A stretch of 64,000 nt of DNA from Uranotaenia lowii (Eukaryota > Arthropoda > Insecta > Diptera > Culicidae): assembly GCF_029784155.1 (NCBI RefSeq), contig NC_073691.1, positions 125,488,714-125,552,713 on the forward strand, written 5' to 3'. This document shows, piece after piece, positions 1 to 12,690 of the stretch (positions are counted from its first letter, which is position 1; each line of letters begins with the position of its first letter). The notes under the pieces are model-generated. The model did no database searches, was not told the DNA's origin, and saw nothing but the letters and a program-made list of their open reading frames with translations. A program made the position numbers and the translations under genes.

Positions 1-676
1 AATTATTATGTGATTTCGCAAAGCTTAAGCCGAGAGAGTTTCCGTTTTCTTAGAGCAGCCTGCAAAACAACCATTTTTGACCGAATAAGCAGTGTGAGAC
101 TTTCACCACATGGAAGAGTGCTGCTGCTTCACATTTGCTCAAAACAATGAACAAAAAAGCCTCCGTTTGCAAAAAATAATCCTCTCGTTCGATCCAATTA
201 TTGAGATCGCCGGCCGTAATAGAAATCTGCAGCAAAACTGCTATGCTGGGCACATTTTTTCAACATATCAAACTGATAACGCAGCACTATCAATAACTAA
301 TGGCTTGCGGATTGTTTGCGATTGATTATAATCTTTTACTTTTAATCCGGTTGCGCTGCTTCTAAAGGTAATACAGTAGGTACGGGAAATAATATTATAA
401 CATCTCCCGCTGCAACAACTGATATGATGTGCGAGCAGGGATGATGATAGCTGATAACCAGAAGCGAGTTTCGAAATCGTATGACGCGCGCATGAGGTGC
501 CTATTTAAGTTGCCGAGATTGGCTTCTGGCTGATAAGAAGGTCAAGAAGCATGGCTCCGGTGACGGCTGGCCAATGCAAGTGCAGTTCTGCAAAACAACA
601 ACATCAATGCGATCATCCGGATTTGACTGGTTTTTGGATAAGATGACTCGTTTGCAATAATGGAAGTTTGAAAAAA
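1..676. other. Intergenic, no gene recognised
   Basis: I see no convincing coding region, RNA gene or terminal-repeat element here. The open frames present are short and show no recognisable motif. Confidence 0.5.
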
Positions 677-941
677 CTTTTTTATCTCGTTGTTCAACTC
701 ACGCGGCTAAAATTTGTAGATATTTTAAAAATCTCATAACGACATTTTCAGAATCACGATTTATCGTGATAGGATGTGATTAGTAGTTGTTCATAAGAGA
801 AACATGCAAGGTGGTCCAAAATAATTCTCCTGGTCTAAAATAAGTTCGTTTTCCTATAACTTGATTCTGGAATTGTCTTTATTAGATTTTAAACATACCT
901 ACAAATTTTAGCCGCGTGAGTTGTACAATAAGATAAAAAAG
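677..941. mobile_element. Foldback MITE, ~265 bp
   Basis: The first ~57 bases (677-733) and the last ~57 bases (884-941) are inverted copies of each other with only a few mismatches. The core CAACTCACGCGGCTAAAATT is perfect in both arms. About 150 bp of non-coding sequence lie between the arms. The long terminal inverted repeats and the lack of coding capacity fit a foldback or MITE-type non-autonomous DNA transposon. The target-site duplication is not clear because both flanks are A/T runs, so no superfamily is assigned. Confidence 0.75.
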
Positions 942-1780
942 TGCAGCAAATTCTTTACTGAAATGGCTCTGTTTCCTTTAAATAATTTATGAAAAATCTC
1001 ATAAGAGGTCGTCTGCTGCATTTCATCTTAATGTTCATTGCCTAAAGCATATTAGGTCATCTTCGGATCCTGGCATTTTTACTATCTTCTTTCCTCGTCA
1101 ATAGTCTTCTGAGGAGTTAAGTAAAAAATCTTCTTTGGTTTTGCCAATTATGATGACTTTTTGTTGTTCGGTTAACGGCCTTTCCGCCAACTTCCAGCAA
1201 AACCAAGAGTAACCGAAAGGATAATACTATTTTAATATTTATTTTGCTTTTATCAGCTCCGAACCATATAAACAATTTTCTGCTCATCCCCCAACTTTTT
1301 ATGGGGAAAGTGGAAGGAGAAAAAGGCTTCCAGGCTACAACCATCATCATCTCAACCATCCAGCAGCAGCAGCAGCAGCATCAGTCAGCCGAAGCAAACG
1401 ACCTGGCCCAATACAAAACAACTAAAAATGTGCAACAACATCCCGCACCAACAAAACAAGTTCAGTTTAGTTGCTATTTTTTCGGTTATAGCTTGGCTTA
1501 GAGGGTAGCGAGTGGTCCACCACCTCTTCCCGAAATTGTGGGGAGCTTACTTCGAGCTGGAGACGAAATCTTTACTGGAATACTCAAAACATACGACAAC
1601 ATTGACGCCCCACGGGAAAGAAACCTTCAACTGACGACAACCTTCGGATATCTTTCCAACTCCATCAGGGGGTTTAGCCAAGGCGGCTAGTTGTTGCATT
1701 TCCAATTTTCCACCCTTTTGCTCACCTCAGGTCCCTCGGTTGTTCGGTCGTTGTCGTCATCTATCGGTAGCAAGCAGAGA
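942..1780. other. Intergenic with a short CAG run
   Basis: Mostly unremarkable sequence. A short pure CAG run (six units) lies at 1361-1380. The frame through it gives a poly-Gln stretch but no recognisable domain around it, so I do not call a gene. Confidence 0.4.
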
Positions 1781-2367
1781 TACAGTACGCGACAAAATAA
1801 AGTACGCTCTTGCCATTAAAATTTTCAAATTTGTATCTTTTTAACGTGAGAAAAATCAATTCAAAATATTCTGATGAATAGTAGTATTTTCAATACACTA
1901 ATGACTGGAGATAAAATTTTGTAAAGGTCAGTTTTCGCATGGACAAAATAAAGTAGAGAGAGAACTATTCCGTCGTCTTATAAGACAAAATTGATTCGCA
2001 AAAAAAACTGAAAATGTATTTTTTGATCATTTTGTGAGCAAAAGGAAACTAAAATTGAAGAATTATAATGAATTTGTGTGAATTAAGACCATTGGTTCGA
2101 TATGTTCATAGATTTGATAACTTTGCATTAAGCTTACAATTTCGGGTTATGTTCATTCCAGACTTGGCCCAAAATGCATTGAAAAGCTTGTAGAACTCTA
2201 GAAACAGGTTTCCTAAAGCCATCATAGAGAATTTAAGCTCTTAAGTCTCAGAAACATGAGTTTGGGCGATTTCTGATGAGGAACATTCGGATGAAGAACA
2301 TTCAAAACACGGCAAAGTACAGTTAAAAGTTTTGGGGCGCTTTGCTTGTTTCAGACATCGATACATA

Positions 2368-3105
2368 GGGAGTCCACGATGAAATTGCCACAATAGTAAA
2401 TTGCTCAAATTTCTTAACCGCTGGGTAGAATTTAATGATAATTTGGGTGGATTTAGCTCATAGTGCATTGTTTACATCCTGCATGTAACTCGCGGAAATG
2501 GAGTCGAAAGAACACTCTAGCGTGATAAAATCTCACGCATTCATCACGAGAACAAGGATCTCTTTTATAGTTCCATGGCTAAAACGTTGGAAATCGCGAA
2601 TTCCACGGTGTCGCGAGTGATTAAGCGGTTCGAGGAACGATTGACCATCGATCGGAAGCCCATAAGTGAAGGAAAAAGTATTCCGTACAACACCAAAAAT
2701 CACAACCGCGTAGTTGGGGTCTTCAACCGAAACCCGAATGCCTCCGTTCGGGATGTAGCTAAAAAGCTGCACCTAAGCCGAAGTTTTGTCCAGAAGGCCT
2801 GGGCTTTGAACGTTCAATGTACAAAAGGCCCATAATCGCGACGAGAAGCAGAACAAGTCCGCCAAAGCTCGTGCCAGGAAGTTGTACTTCAACATGCTGA
2901 CGAAAGTTGAATGCTGCATCATAGACGACGAAACATATGTGAAGGCCGACTTCAAACAGATCCCTGGCAACCTGTTTTTCACGGCCAAGGATAAGTTCTG
3001 CGTTCCGGAGCATTTCCGCACTCAGAAGATGTCCAAATTTGCGAATAAATTCCTGGTTTGGCATGTAATCTGCACGTGCGGGAAGCGGAGTGCACCTTTC
3101 GTGTA
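2368..3105 (+). pseudogene. mariner DD37E-type transposase relic, 5' part
   Basis: This is the upstream part of a degraded Tc1/mariner element. The TIR begins GGGAGTCCACGATGAAATTG at 2368 after a TA. A transposase start can be traced at about 2491-2497 (ATGGAGTCGAAAGAACAC), but the frame is soon broken. From 2575 the helix-turn-helix region is readable (motifs NSTVSRVIKRFEE and NPNASVRDVAKKLHLS). The catalytic start DDETYVKADF follows at about 2922-2951 in another frame after a frameshift near 2800. The coding part stops at 3105, where a retroposon has inserted, and resumes at 5706. It is close kin to the better-preserved copy at 33995-35462. It is not functional. Confidence 0.85.
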
Positions 3106-5705
3106 GCTTAGCTTAGCTTAGCTTAGCTTGATTGACTACTCACATCCACCTTTAACCCTTCGTTTCATAAAGTTACAAATATGCAACAATTAATGTATGG
3201 AAAAAGTGAAAAATCGTATTTTATTTTAATTTTTTTTCTAAATGTACACACCATTTCTGACTGTTTAAAATGATTTTTAAGAAAAAATAAAAAAATCATG
3301 AAATGAAGGGTTAATCATTGAACTCGAAATGCAATATTTAAAAAATTTTTAAAATCAATTATTCTTTGCAAGCTCCGTAGACTTTTTAATATTATTTCTT
3401 ATAATCTTACTTGAAACAAACGCATTTCGAATTCCATGATCGCAGGCGTGGCTCAGTAGAACGAGTTCCACATCGCCAATGGTTGCTACTCCGTGATTGA
3501 CCGAGGCCATCAATTTTGTCCAGAAGTCAAAAGAATGATGTCTGGGATTGACAGAACATTCACAATGAACAAAACTGATGCTCTCTCTTTAAACATCAAT
3601 AACGGCGCCGGCCACGTCCTAGTAGTCAATGGATAGAAGGAAAATAGAGAAAAGGGATTGAAAGATTCATAACTCATGCTTTAGGACCGAGGTCACCTCT
3701 GCATCCTAGCAAAACAATTTTGGGTTGGAAATGGGTGGAAGGATATGATTAGGAGGCACTTTTGACTAGTGCGATCTTATATTTTGCATCCTATTCTTCT
3801 GGTCTTCCTGTATTATTTACATTATTATTTCTATTCTTCATATTTCTGAATGCTTTTTAAAAAAACTGTATTCCATTTATTCAAGAGCTTTTCAAAAATT
3901 TCTATCAATATTTTTACAGTATTATCATGACTTTATTTTTAACCTAATTTCTTGAAGATATTTTTCCTCTCTTTTAAGTGGATCTAGAGTATTACTTACT
4001 TGAAATTCTCATGTCGCTTGAACTAAATTTGTAGGGTTTCGAAAACTTTTAAGAAACTGTTATTTCGAACAATGAGGCTTTAATGCTGGTTCTACGATGA
4101 AGTTAAAGACAGAATGTACATTATTACATAAAGATGATACACTATCCCGTTTTCGTAGAATTTTGCAATGTTTTTTTTAAGTTTAAAAGGCTGGCATGTT
4201 TTCTCTAAGTTGATTCCTATTTCAATCTAGAATTCCTAAAATGACTTGAAATAATGATGATATGCATTTGTTGAAAAGATTTCAGAATTGATTCTAATCG
4301 ATTTTTCACTCGTTATAACAAAGACAAAACAATATTGAATTTTAAAACAAAATAAAAAAAAATCCTACATTTGATGAAGATACTAAAATATTTGCATGAA
4401 TTTGTTAAAGATCTTTTCCTGACATTGTTATAGTATTTTTGCTAGACTGAATGATAATATGATAGTATTGTTTAATATATATGCTCTTAAATTCAGAAAG
4501 CAAGTTTTTTCCAATATTCATTCACTCTAAAATTCCAAAAAATTCAACCCCTTTTTAGAAAAACCTAATTTAAAAAAAAAAATCTGAATCATCATTTCCA
4601 AAAGTTCATATTTTATTAATGTGACAATGATTCCATATTTTTAATCTAAATAATTCATTCTCTTTTCCTTTCCTTCCTTTCCTTCATTCTCGTTTCAATA
4701 GTCCACATTTTTACGATTGTGAAAGCTCAAAAGAGTTTTCGAAGTTTCATATTGATTTTTTGATTGATTCAATTGTTTTTAATGATTTTCATTTCAATAC
4801 GGGTTTTAAGTGTTAGTTGAACCAATCAGCACCGTTTTTTGTCTTTAAAATAGCATGTTTAGAAGATCTGTTATTTTTGTTGCTGTGAAATGCCATGAAA
4901 TTTGTAATGGTTTAAAAAAAAACTTGATTAATATTGCAGCAGACATATTAAACTAAATAGTGCTGGAGGCACAATAAATACGAAATTGTTTTTAACTACG
5001 TAAGTTTGAAAAATTACTTAAAATCATGATTAAACATAGTAAAGCATAATAACTCGATATTATTGCGCAAGCTGGAATAAAAACTGTGATAGTAACATAT
5101 CTAATATTGCTTCAAAACTTGTTAACATACATATATTTTGTAATATTGGCAAGCATGCAAAAAAAAAATTGTAATTCAACCGAACTTATCGAAAGTGTGC
5201 TAGAGAAGAACTTGGTAAAACTTCAAAAGTTTCGGTAAGATAAGACACAAACCTATATATAAAAACAATATGTTGGGGACAATATGGTATCCAAGATTGT
5301 ATATAAATCCGAATCCAAAGGAAGTATGAATACTTATCTTGAATCCAAAGTTCGATGCAAATCTATGTTCTTCGGCCCACTTGAACGGAAGGTTTTACAG
5401 TTCGAAACTTCGATGAGTACACTAGCGCTACTTTGTGGTAGGTATCCGAAACAATTCGAAAACAGGCTTCTTCAACATGGCATGTCATCCGATAACCAAA
5501 CACTGAAATCACTTGATATTATCTCTAATTTCCACTTCATTTCACCAAACATATTCAAAACTCGATGATTCACTAATGCACTTTACGCAACTTTTGATCA
5601 AAAGGCAATCAAGTAAAAATATGCACAACACACATAATTCCTGATATTTGTGGACTAAGTAAAAGAATCCGTGGCAATTTAGGAACAGTGCTGCCGGGCC
5701 TCTTC
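3106..5705 (-). mobile_element. Retroposon insertion with 25-bp TSD
   Basis: A 2.6-kb block interrupts the mariner transposase. It is flanked by an exact 25-bp duplication of transposase sequence (3081-3105 and 5706-5730), which proves insertion. The left edge is a pentamer run, four GCTTA units then GCTTG. Read on the minus strand this is a TAAGC-type 3' tail, so the element lies on the minus strand with its 5' end near 5705. A conserved block at about 3440-3720 resembles a non-LTR 3' UTR, but I find no reverse-transcriptase frame. The rest (3720-5700) is very AT-rich and non-coding. An 80-bp relative sharing the same tail lies at 47649-47728. It could be a decayed LINE or a long SINE-like passenger. 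Confidence 0.75.
3156..3310. mobile_element. TTAA-flanked MITE, 155 bp
   Basis: Termini are inverted copies (CCCTTCGTTTCATAA at the left; the right end reads CCCTTCATTTCATGA on the other strand), flanked by TTAA at 3152-3155 and 3311-3314. The related retroposon stub at 47649-47728 has one TTAA (47690-47693) and no insert at the homologous position, which is a natural empty site. TTAA targeting suggests piggyBac-type mobilisation. It has no coding capacity. Confidence 0.85.
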
Positions 5706-5840
5706 GGAAGCGGAGTGCACCTTTCGTGTACATGAAAAAGTGCCTCCAGAAGCGGCTGCTTCTTCTCCTGAAGGCCCACAACGTCCGAACAATCTTCTGA
5801 CCGGATTTGACCTCATGCCACTACTAAAAGGACGTGACTT
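5706..5840 (+). pseudogene. mariner transposase relic, 3' part
   Basis: This continues the transposase cut at 3105. It repeats the 25-bp target duplication and then reads on through the segment corresponding to KKCLQKRLLPLLKAHNV of the 33995 copy. The second catalytic segment is degraded, with a stop where WPDLAS is expected (ttctgaccggatttg). Similarity ends near 5840, just before the right inverted repeat of the surrounding Tc1-like element, so the C-terminal part with the last catalytic residue is absent. Confidence 0.8.
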
Positions 5841-6029
5841 CGATTACAAGTACGCTTAAGCGTGAAAAACGTATGGAATTTTTGGACAAAATTTTATCTT
5901 CAGTCGTTAGTGTATTGTGAATACTACAGTTCATCAGAGTATTTTAAATTTATATTCCTTATGCGAAAAAGATACAGTGATTCGAAAATTATGATGGCAA
6001 GTGCGTATTTCATTTTGTCGCGTACTGTA

Positions 6030-6639
6030 TCTAGGTATCACCTAGTCCAACAGTCCTAGAATCTCTTATAGCGGGGGGATAGGGTTTATTTTTATGACGT
6101 GCCACCCTCTAGCCAATGGAAGAGCACAGAGCATCGTTCGTTGTCTACCTTTAGTTGATCTCACGTAATAACGATGATCCTTTATGCGCGCACGTAACAA
6201 TATCGTAACGAGGTGATGTTTGTTATCGTCGGAATTAATATATTTTCCCCGTAGGGTTTTTTTTTCGGACGCACCGACTAAAGTCGACGACAGATTCTTT
6301 GTTCGAAGAAAATTTGGTGGTGACATCGTCCTGATGGCACGAGTGATGATCCAAACGGTCTGAATGGCTAGCATCGAACCATTCGATGGAACCATTTTAA
6401 AAGGAATGATCATAACATCTGCCGGCACAGAATTGACATTAAATTTGCCGCACGATTATGAAACACGCCTAAAAAAAATTAAATCATTTGAAAAAGTGTC
6501 CAAACCATGAAGATTTAAAATACCCGAAGCCAAATTCTATTGCAAACAAAACAGGGAACAACGAGTTTTGTAACCCATTTACCGACAAGTTTTTTTTTAC
6601 CGAACATTCACAAATTCGCCAAGGCTTCAGATTATATTT
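6030..6639. other. Intergenic, no gene recognised
   Basis: This block is less AT-rich and has no visible transposon termini. An open minus-strand frame of about 120 codons (6066-6428) lacks any motif I can recognise, so I leave it uncalled. Confidence 0.4.
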
Positions 6640-8217
6640 ATGGATCTAGAATTTTTTACAGATTCCATCGATTTACTTCTGTTCCCTGTAGATTCGGAAA
6701 CTACTGAACCGATTTAAATTCTTGAAATTTGGCAGGTGAGTGCTTTTGAGGCGTGGGAAGGTACCTTTTATAGTTTGAGACCCCTCCCTCTCACTGAAAG
6801 TGGGGAGGGGGTCTCGGAAAGAAATGACAAATGTTTGCATAGCTCGAGAACCGATCAAACAAATTAAACCAAATTTGGCATGGGAAGGTATTTGGGTACG
6901 AGGAATGTTTTTATGAATATTTAGTACCCCTCCCTCTTTCCAGTGAGGAGATTGAAAGGGGAAGGGGGGCTACCCAACAATTTTTTGCATAGCTCAAGAA
7001 CTAATCAAGCCGATGCAACTAATGATGCTTATTTTATACACCTCCCTTTTTTCAGCGGGGATATAGGAAGAGAAGAGGGGGGCTTCCATACCTTTTTTAT
7101 CGCTTATCTTGAGATCTACTCGATCAAATGGAACCAAATTGGGCTTAAAAGGGAATTCTGGTACGAGAAATGATTCTATAAATATTCGGTACCCCTCCCT
7201 TCTTCCAGTAGAGATGGGAAGGGGAACGGGTTCCTTTACAATTTTAAGCAAAACTGGAAAACTAATGAAGCAAATGGCACCAAATTCTCCATGGGAAGGT
7301 ATTGGAATACGGGAAATGTTTCTATTATATTTTCCATGATATTTTGAGAACCCTCTGCCTTCCAGTGGGAAAACTTCAAGGGAGGAGGGTAATAAGAAGG
7401 AGAGAGAGGGTGAGGCTGTTTTACAATTTTTCGCATGACACGAGAACTAATCGAGCAAATTGAACCAAATTTGGCATGGAAGGGCTTTTGGATACGAAAA
7501 GTGGTTATATGCTTATTTGAGACACCTTTCTCCTTCAATTGGGGATAAAGTTAGGAAAGAGAGGAGCTCCCATACAATATTTGTGTACGAAATATGTTTT
7601 AATGAATGTTACAGACTCTTCTGTCTTTGGTGTGGAAAGAAGGGGGGACTGAGGGGATTCCATATAATTGTTGTTGTATTGCTTAAGAACTTATCATCCA
7701 ATGGAAACTAATCTCACATGATTTAGCATAAATCAAGTTTTTAAAAAGCAGTATTGATCAAATTATGTGAGAGAAGCTGTTATTTGAGACCCTCACTTTA
7801 ATTTCGAAAACTTATCAGACAAACGTAGCGAAATGTGACGTTATTTAGAATTTAGATATTAAAACATATCTATACTTAGGAGTTTTTGAGCTTTTTCCGC
7901 ATAGAAAGGTGGAAGGGTGAAGGGATGAATGCATACAAGTAAAACATATATTTTGGCATAAATAAAGAATTAATGAACCTTGTAAAAAGAGACCGAAATT
8001 CCAGATCTTGGTAAACTAATTTAGAGATAAAGTTTCAAGAAATTAGATTCAATCATCTGTGCATTTGGAAACTCCGATTGCAGCTCTCATTTTAAAGCTG
8101 TTGCTTTTGAATTATGTTGAAAATTGATTTTAAATTATGCCTATAAAAACGCAGAAATAATTCCAAAACTATCACTTATTTTTGGAAGGTGTAGCAAAGC
8201 ACACCGGGTCAGCTTGT
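6640..8217 (+). mobile_element. Helitron-like block (candidate)
   Basis: The right end at 8188-8217 reads GGTGT-loop-ACACC, a short hairpin, followed by GGGTCAG and then CTTGT. A second, better copy of this end at 28910-28938 finishes CTAG followed by T. That is the form of a Helitron 3' end: a hairpin about 10 bases before CTRR, inserted before T. Similarity between the two copies extends upstream (GATTGCAGCTCTCATTTTAA against AATTGCAGCTTCCATTTTAA). The body contains an array of degenerate ~150-bp repeats. No Rep/helicase frame is present, so this would be non-autonomous. The left boundary is a guess. Confidence 0.5.
6690..7730. repeat. Degenerate ~130-190-bp direct repeats
   Basis: About six or seven imperfect copies of one unit lie in a row. 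Each unit has a phrase like 'ctcgagaactaatcaag', then 'accaaatttggcatgggaagg', then 'tacgagaaatgtttctatga', then a pyrimidine-rich 'acccctccctcttccagt' paired with a purine-rich 'ggggaggggggct' that can fold back on it. Anchor phrases occur near 6713, 6868, 7131, 7278 and 7460, with a damaged unit near 7005 and another near 7640. The units are diverged enough to be old. Confidence 0.7.
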
Positions 8218-9866
8218 TTAATATAAAAATCATTGGAATAGGAATTCTATACCTTTCACTTTTATTTTTACCGTTTATCTTGGAAATCATGTTTGAAAGT
8301 TGGAAATGATGTATAGAAATGATGTCAAGGAAATTATTTCTTTTTTCTTTTTTCTCAGGGATTTTAAACCAAGGATGTTTATTCATTCCCAGGTAAGGAA
8401 ATTGAAAAAAAACACATTTCTCATACAAACTGTTGCAAATTTGTTACTTTCTGGAACAAAGCGTTAAGCTGATTTTTGTAAATCTTATGACATTGGAAAT
8501 GTAGATTGGTAATTTTCAAATAAAAATTCAATTTATCGAGTTTTTGCCTGATTTTTTGGTGACACTGAAGGAAATAGTATCATAGATAACCGTCACAGAT
8601 ATTATGTCTGAAGAATTTAATACCGTTGTTTTTTTTTTTCAAGAACCCAGAATTAAATTATACTTGGATTAAGCATTTCCAAGCGGTTGTTCGAAAATAA
8701 AGGAAAGAGTAATCTGAATGAAAAAAGCGCAAATATTACGTTTTAACAAAGTTAACATGTTTCAAGAAGGTTTTTCTGCACTTTAGGGATTGATGCGACA
8801 AAAATTCTAAACTCACTTTTACTACCTTTATATTCAACTAATATCCTCAATTTTTCAGATCATTACCATAAGTACCGTCAACTGGAGCATCATGCAACAC
8901 TTTTCAACTTCAATGGCTTCTAAAAACTTAATGTCCACTTATAATCATATCGATAGTACATCAAAAGTATTAAGGTTTATGGGACTTCAAATTGGCGTGG
9001 TCAGAAAAAATATTGGATTCACCAGTTATTTATCAATTTACAAAAACATGCGATTTTCGCCCTACTTAAGAAAAAGGGGTTAGTTGCAACAAATTTTTAA
9101 GGTGCCGGAGGAAGTAAGAAAAACTTCTATGATTTTTCTTCGAATTCCTAACAAAATAATGTTCAAAATCCAACTGTTACTCCAGCGCCGTAAATTTTGC
9201 CGCCAGTCCAGCCAATGTCCGGAAAATTATCCTAACCAAAGTCAAAACCTGCACCCTGGGAAATGATACACTTGCTGCAATCCCTCAGTCAACGTCTCAG
9301 TTAAAACCGTTCGTTGGGTTCAAACTGCTTTCGGAGACTGCTGTTTGGTTTTAAAATAATAACCACTGAAAATAATCAAATTCATACACCCTCATTAATA
9401 TTGCAGCTGAAGCTCATCCGAAATGCGAAAGAGCAACAGTATGACTTTATTTACCTTTGGCGCGTACGGAATCATCATATCAGAAACGGGACGGATTCTG
9501 ACCGACCGGGGGCAGGGATGGTTATTAATAAGTCGAAATAATCGTGTGAGGGTACACCGCACATAACATATCATTGATCCCCGGGAGTTGTCCTGAAAAG
9601 CTTTCGGCACTTTCACAGCTGATGATTCTGGCGATGGGTGATGAACTTCTCCTTCTTGGGATGTATTCCGACTCGACGATGGTTTGAGCCAAAGTTTTCC
9701 CAAGAACCCAAGAAAAACAGCACAGCTTCTAATTCTTAGAGGATTGACTTGGTTCTTAACCGCAATGGGAGTGTGGTGTGTGAGTGGTTAAGGCAAATGA
9801 CTTTGGCCGAGGGCGAGGAATGGACAGGAAAAAAACGAACCTTGAATATTTAGGATGAAGAATGTA
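8218..9866. other. Intergenic, no gene recognised
   Basis: No coding region with recognisable motifs is visible. Near 8874 the phrase 'taccgtcaactggagcatcatgcaac' and near 9075 'ttagttgcaacaaatttttaaggtgcc' look like pieces of a decayed repeat family, but no paired termini can be drawn. The stretch at about 9780-9830 resembles a tRNA-Ser-type A box (gagtggttaaggc) without a B box. Confidence 0.35.
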
Positions 9867-10718
9867 GGGGAGCATGCCCTATTATGCGCCACCTAAGCGA
9901 ATCGCTGATTTTCTATGTATTCCACGTACAAATTGTGTTAAAAATGGATGTAATCGTTGAAGAAAAGTGTTTTTTACAAATGCCCATGATTTTTTATTAC
10001 TCAAATTGCTATAGTTTCTTCAAAAACTTGAATTTTAAAAACCATATTCAAAGCCACAGAACAAAACTGTGGTGCAAATACGCGCCGCTGTGTATTCAAT
10101 ACGCGCCTAGCAGCCGAACACACCCGAGAGCAGCGTAAGACCGAAAACACACCAATACTTGCAGACACTTTGACCGAAAAGAAAATCAAAATGGACTAAT
10201 GGAAATTAAAAAAAAATGATATATAGATTTTTTGGGCTGAATTAACGCTCAAAATATGGTTTTAGACTTGTTGTTCATTTTCAATTAAAATTGGCCGTTT
10301 TGAAAAATTAATGCTATTTTCAACCTACTACGATTGGCGCGTTATAACGAGCGTATGGGCCGTGATAGAACATGCCCATAAAAAGCATACCTTAGCAAGT
10401 TTAGTATGATTTTTTAGCATTAAATCATAGCTAAGATTCTCCTCTATCGATGAGTCAGAAAATATTGTCTTATTCGTTTTTCTCTGCTTGGTGACAACTT
10501 ATTAAAAGTGTTTTGAAATTTAGATCGAAATGAAGAAAAACCTAAATTGTGAAATTATCACGACGCAGGGGCATTTTAAGGAAAAATTCATACTTACCAT
10601 GACAAATCATAGCATTTAAAACAAATTGGTAATATTTTGCAGGCTTAAAATGTTTCAGATTCTTCAAAACAAGGGTGGCGCGTATTAGCCACATGGGGCG
10701 TTATATGAACTTTTCCCC
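9867..10718. mobile_element. TA-flanked TIR element, 852 bp
   Basis: The ends are TA-GGGGAGCATGCCC... on the left and, read inward on the opposite strand, TA-GGGGAAAAGTTCA... on the right. Both then reach a shared GCGCCACC block (9888-9895 and, inverted, about 10675-10682). The flanking TA at 9865-9866 and 10719-10720 fits a TA target duplication. The terminus GGGGA is shared with the larger element at 13134-15712. The interior is AT-rich and non-coding, consistent with a MITE. The inverted repeat is gapped, so the copy is old. Confidence 0.6.
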
Positions 10719-11640
10719 TATCCAGGATGTATCAAAACACACTTGTCAAAGTCACTAGCGGTTGTAAGTAGATGATATATTACAAAATTAGCGCCCAATT
10801 TCAAGGGTGGCGGTAGAATTTTTTTTAATAAGTCTTTAGCGTATCACAATTTTACTGAATATGATCGGTAAACTCACAAACCGGAAGAAAGATGAGATTC
10901 TGAAATTTCATCAAATGTTTATATTCGTAAAATTTCCGGAAGATAAAAACGAGCCGTTACACACAATTGACTTTTGATTTTTTTTCCTTATTTTTGTAAT
11001 TGTAAATATGTATAAGGTACACCGAGGTAAGAGTGGACGATTTTTCGTATAGTTCAACTTTAAAAAATCATTAAAAAAAGTCCGCAGTGGATCTATTTTA
11101 ATTAAATAACGTTCAATGTGATGCAGTATATGGTGTTTACAAACACTAAAGAGATGCTTGTTAGAAGCAAATAAAGTTATCACGTAAATTGTATTGGTGG
11201 TCTTCAGTTACCCCCCTCAGTGCTTAATCGGAATAGTGCACGGCACCCTTCCAAATAAACGAATTTCTAATCAAATCAGTTACCCTAATTCCCCCCCCCC
11301 CCTTTATGAGCTAAGTGTGGACGGTAGACTTTCCTTTTGATTTCTCAGTAAATTTTCAACAAATTTATTTTTTCTAGGTTGAATACGTTACTTTGTTGCT
11401 GAAACCGTCCAGTAGTTAGAAGGCAGAGAGGCATCGCCGGGAGAAAAACTTAAACGGCACGAATACTTGCCTTGCCATGGCAATTGGAAGCCTGCCCCTG
11501 AGCCACCGAAGAAAGGGACGACGGAAAGCTGGAACAGTCGGTTGATGGTGGTCAGAGAAGAGAACTTTGAATTGGCAAGAATGGCGTCCAGTAAAAATTC
11601 GACGAAATAGCGCAGTTGTTCGAAATATTGTTGATAATAA
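10719..11640. other. Intergenic, no gene recognised
   Basis: AT-rich sequence with a poly-C run at about 11291-11302. The phrases 'aaggtacaccgaggtaagagtggacg' (11015-11040) and 'gagctaagtgtggacggtag' (about 11309-11328) look like repeat-family fragments. No gene is visible. Confidence 0.35.

Positions 11641-12690
<1,050 letters not shown>

Larger units (their letters stand above)
1783..6027. mobile_element. Tc1-like long-TIR composite element, 4.2 kb
   Basis: The left end reads TA then CAGTACGCGACAAAATAAAG (from 1783), and the right end is its inverted copy ending CTG at 6027 followed by TA. The inverted similarity continues for roughly 170 bp inward on each side (about 1783-1955 and 5850-6027) at perhaps 80% identity. 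A TA target and a terminus starting CAGT with a conserved ACAAAATAAAGTACGC block are typical of Tc1-like elements. No Tc1 transposase frame survives. The interior is occupied by a mariner relic that is itself split by a retroposon. Almost all of the 4.2 kb is therefore later or captured sequence. Confidence 0.65.

Noticed and set aside
1244..1501. Possible poly-Gln protein around the CAG run
   Set aside because: No domain, no neighbouring exon signals and no support beyond the short repeat.
6066..6428. 120-codon minus-strand open frame
   Set aside because: No recognisable motif, no plausible promoter or partner exon. It is likely chance in a GC-richer block.
9776..9840. Possible tRNA-Ser-like gene (gagtggttaaggc)
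   Set aside because: Only an A box-like phrase is present. No B box or acceptor stem can be drawn.
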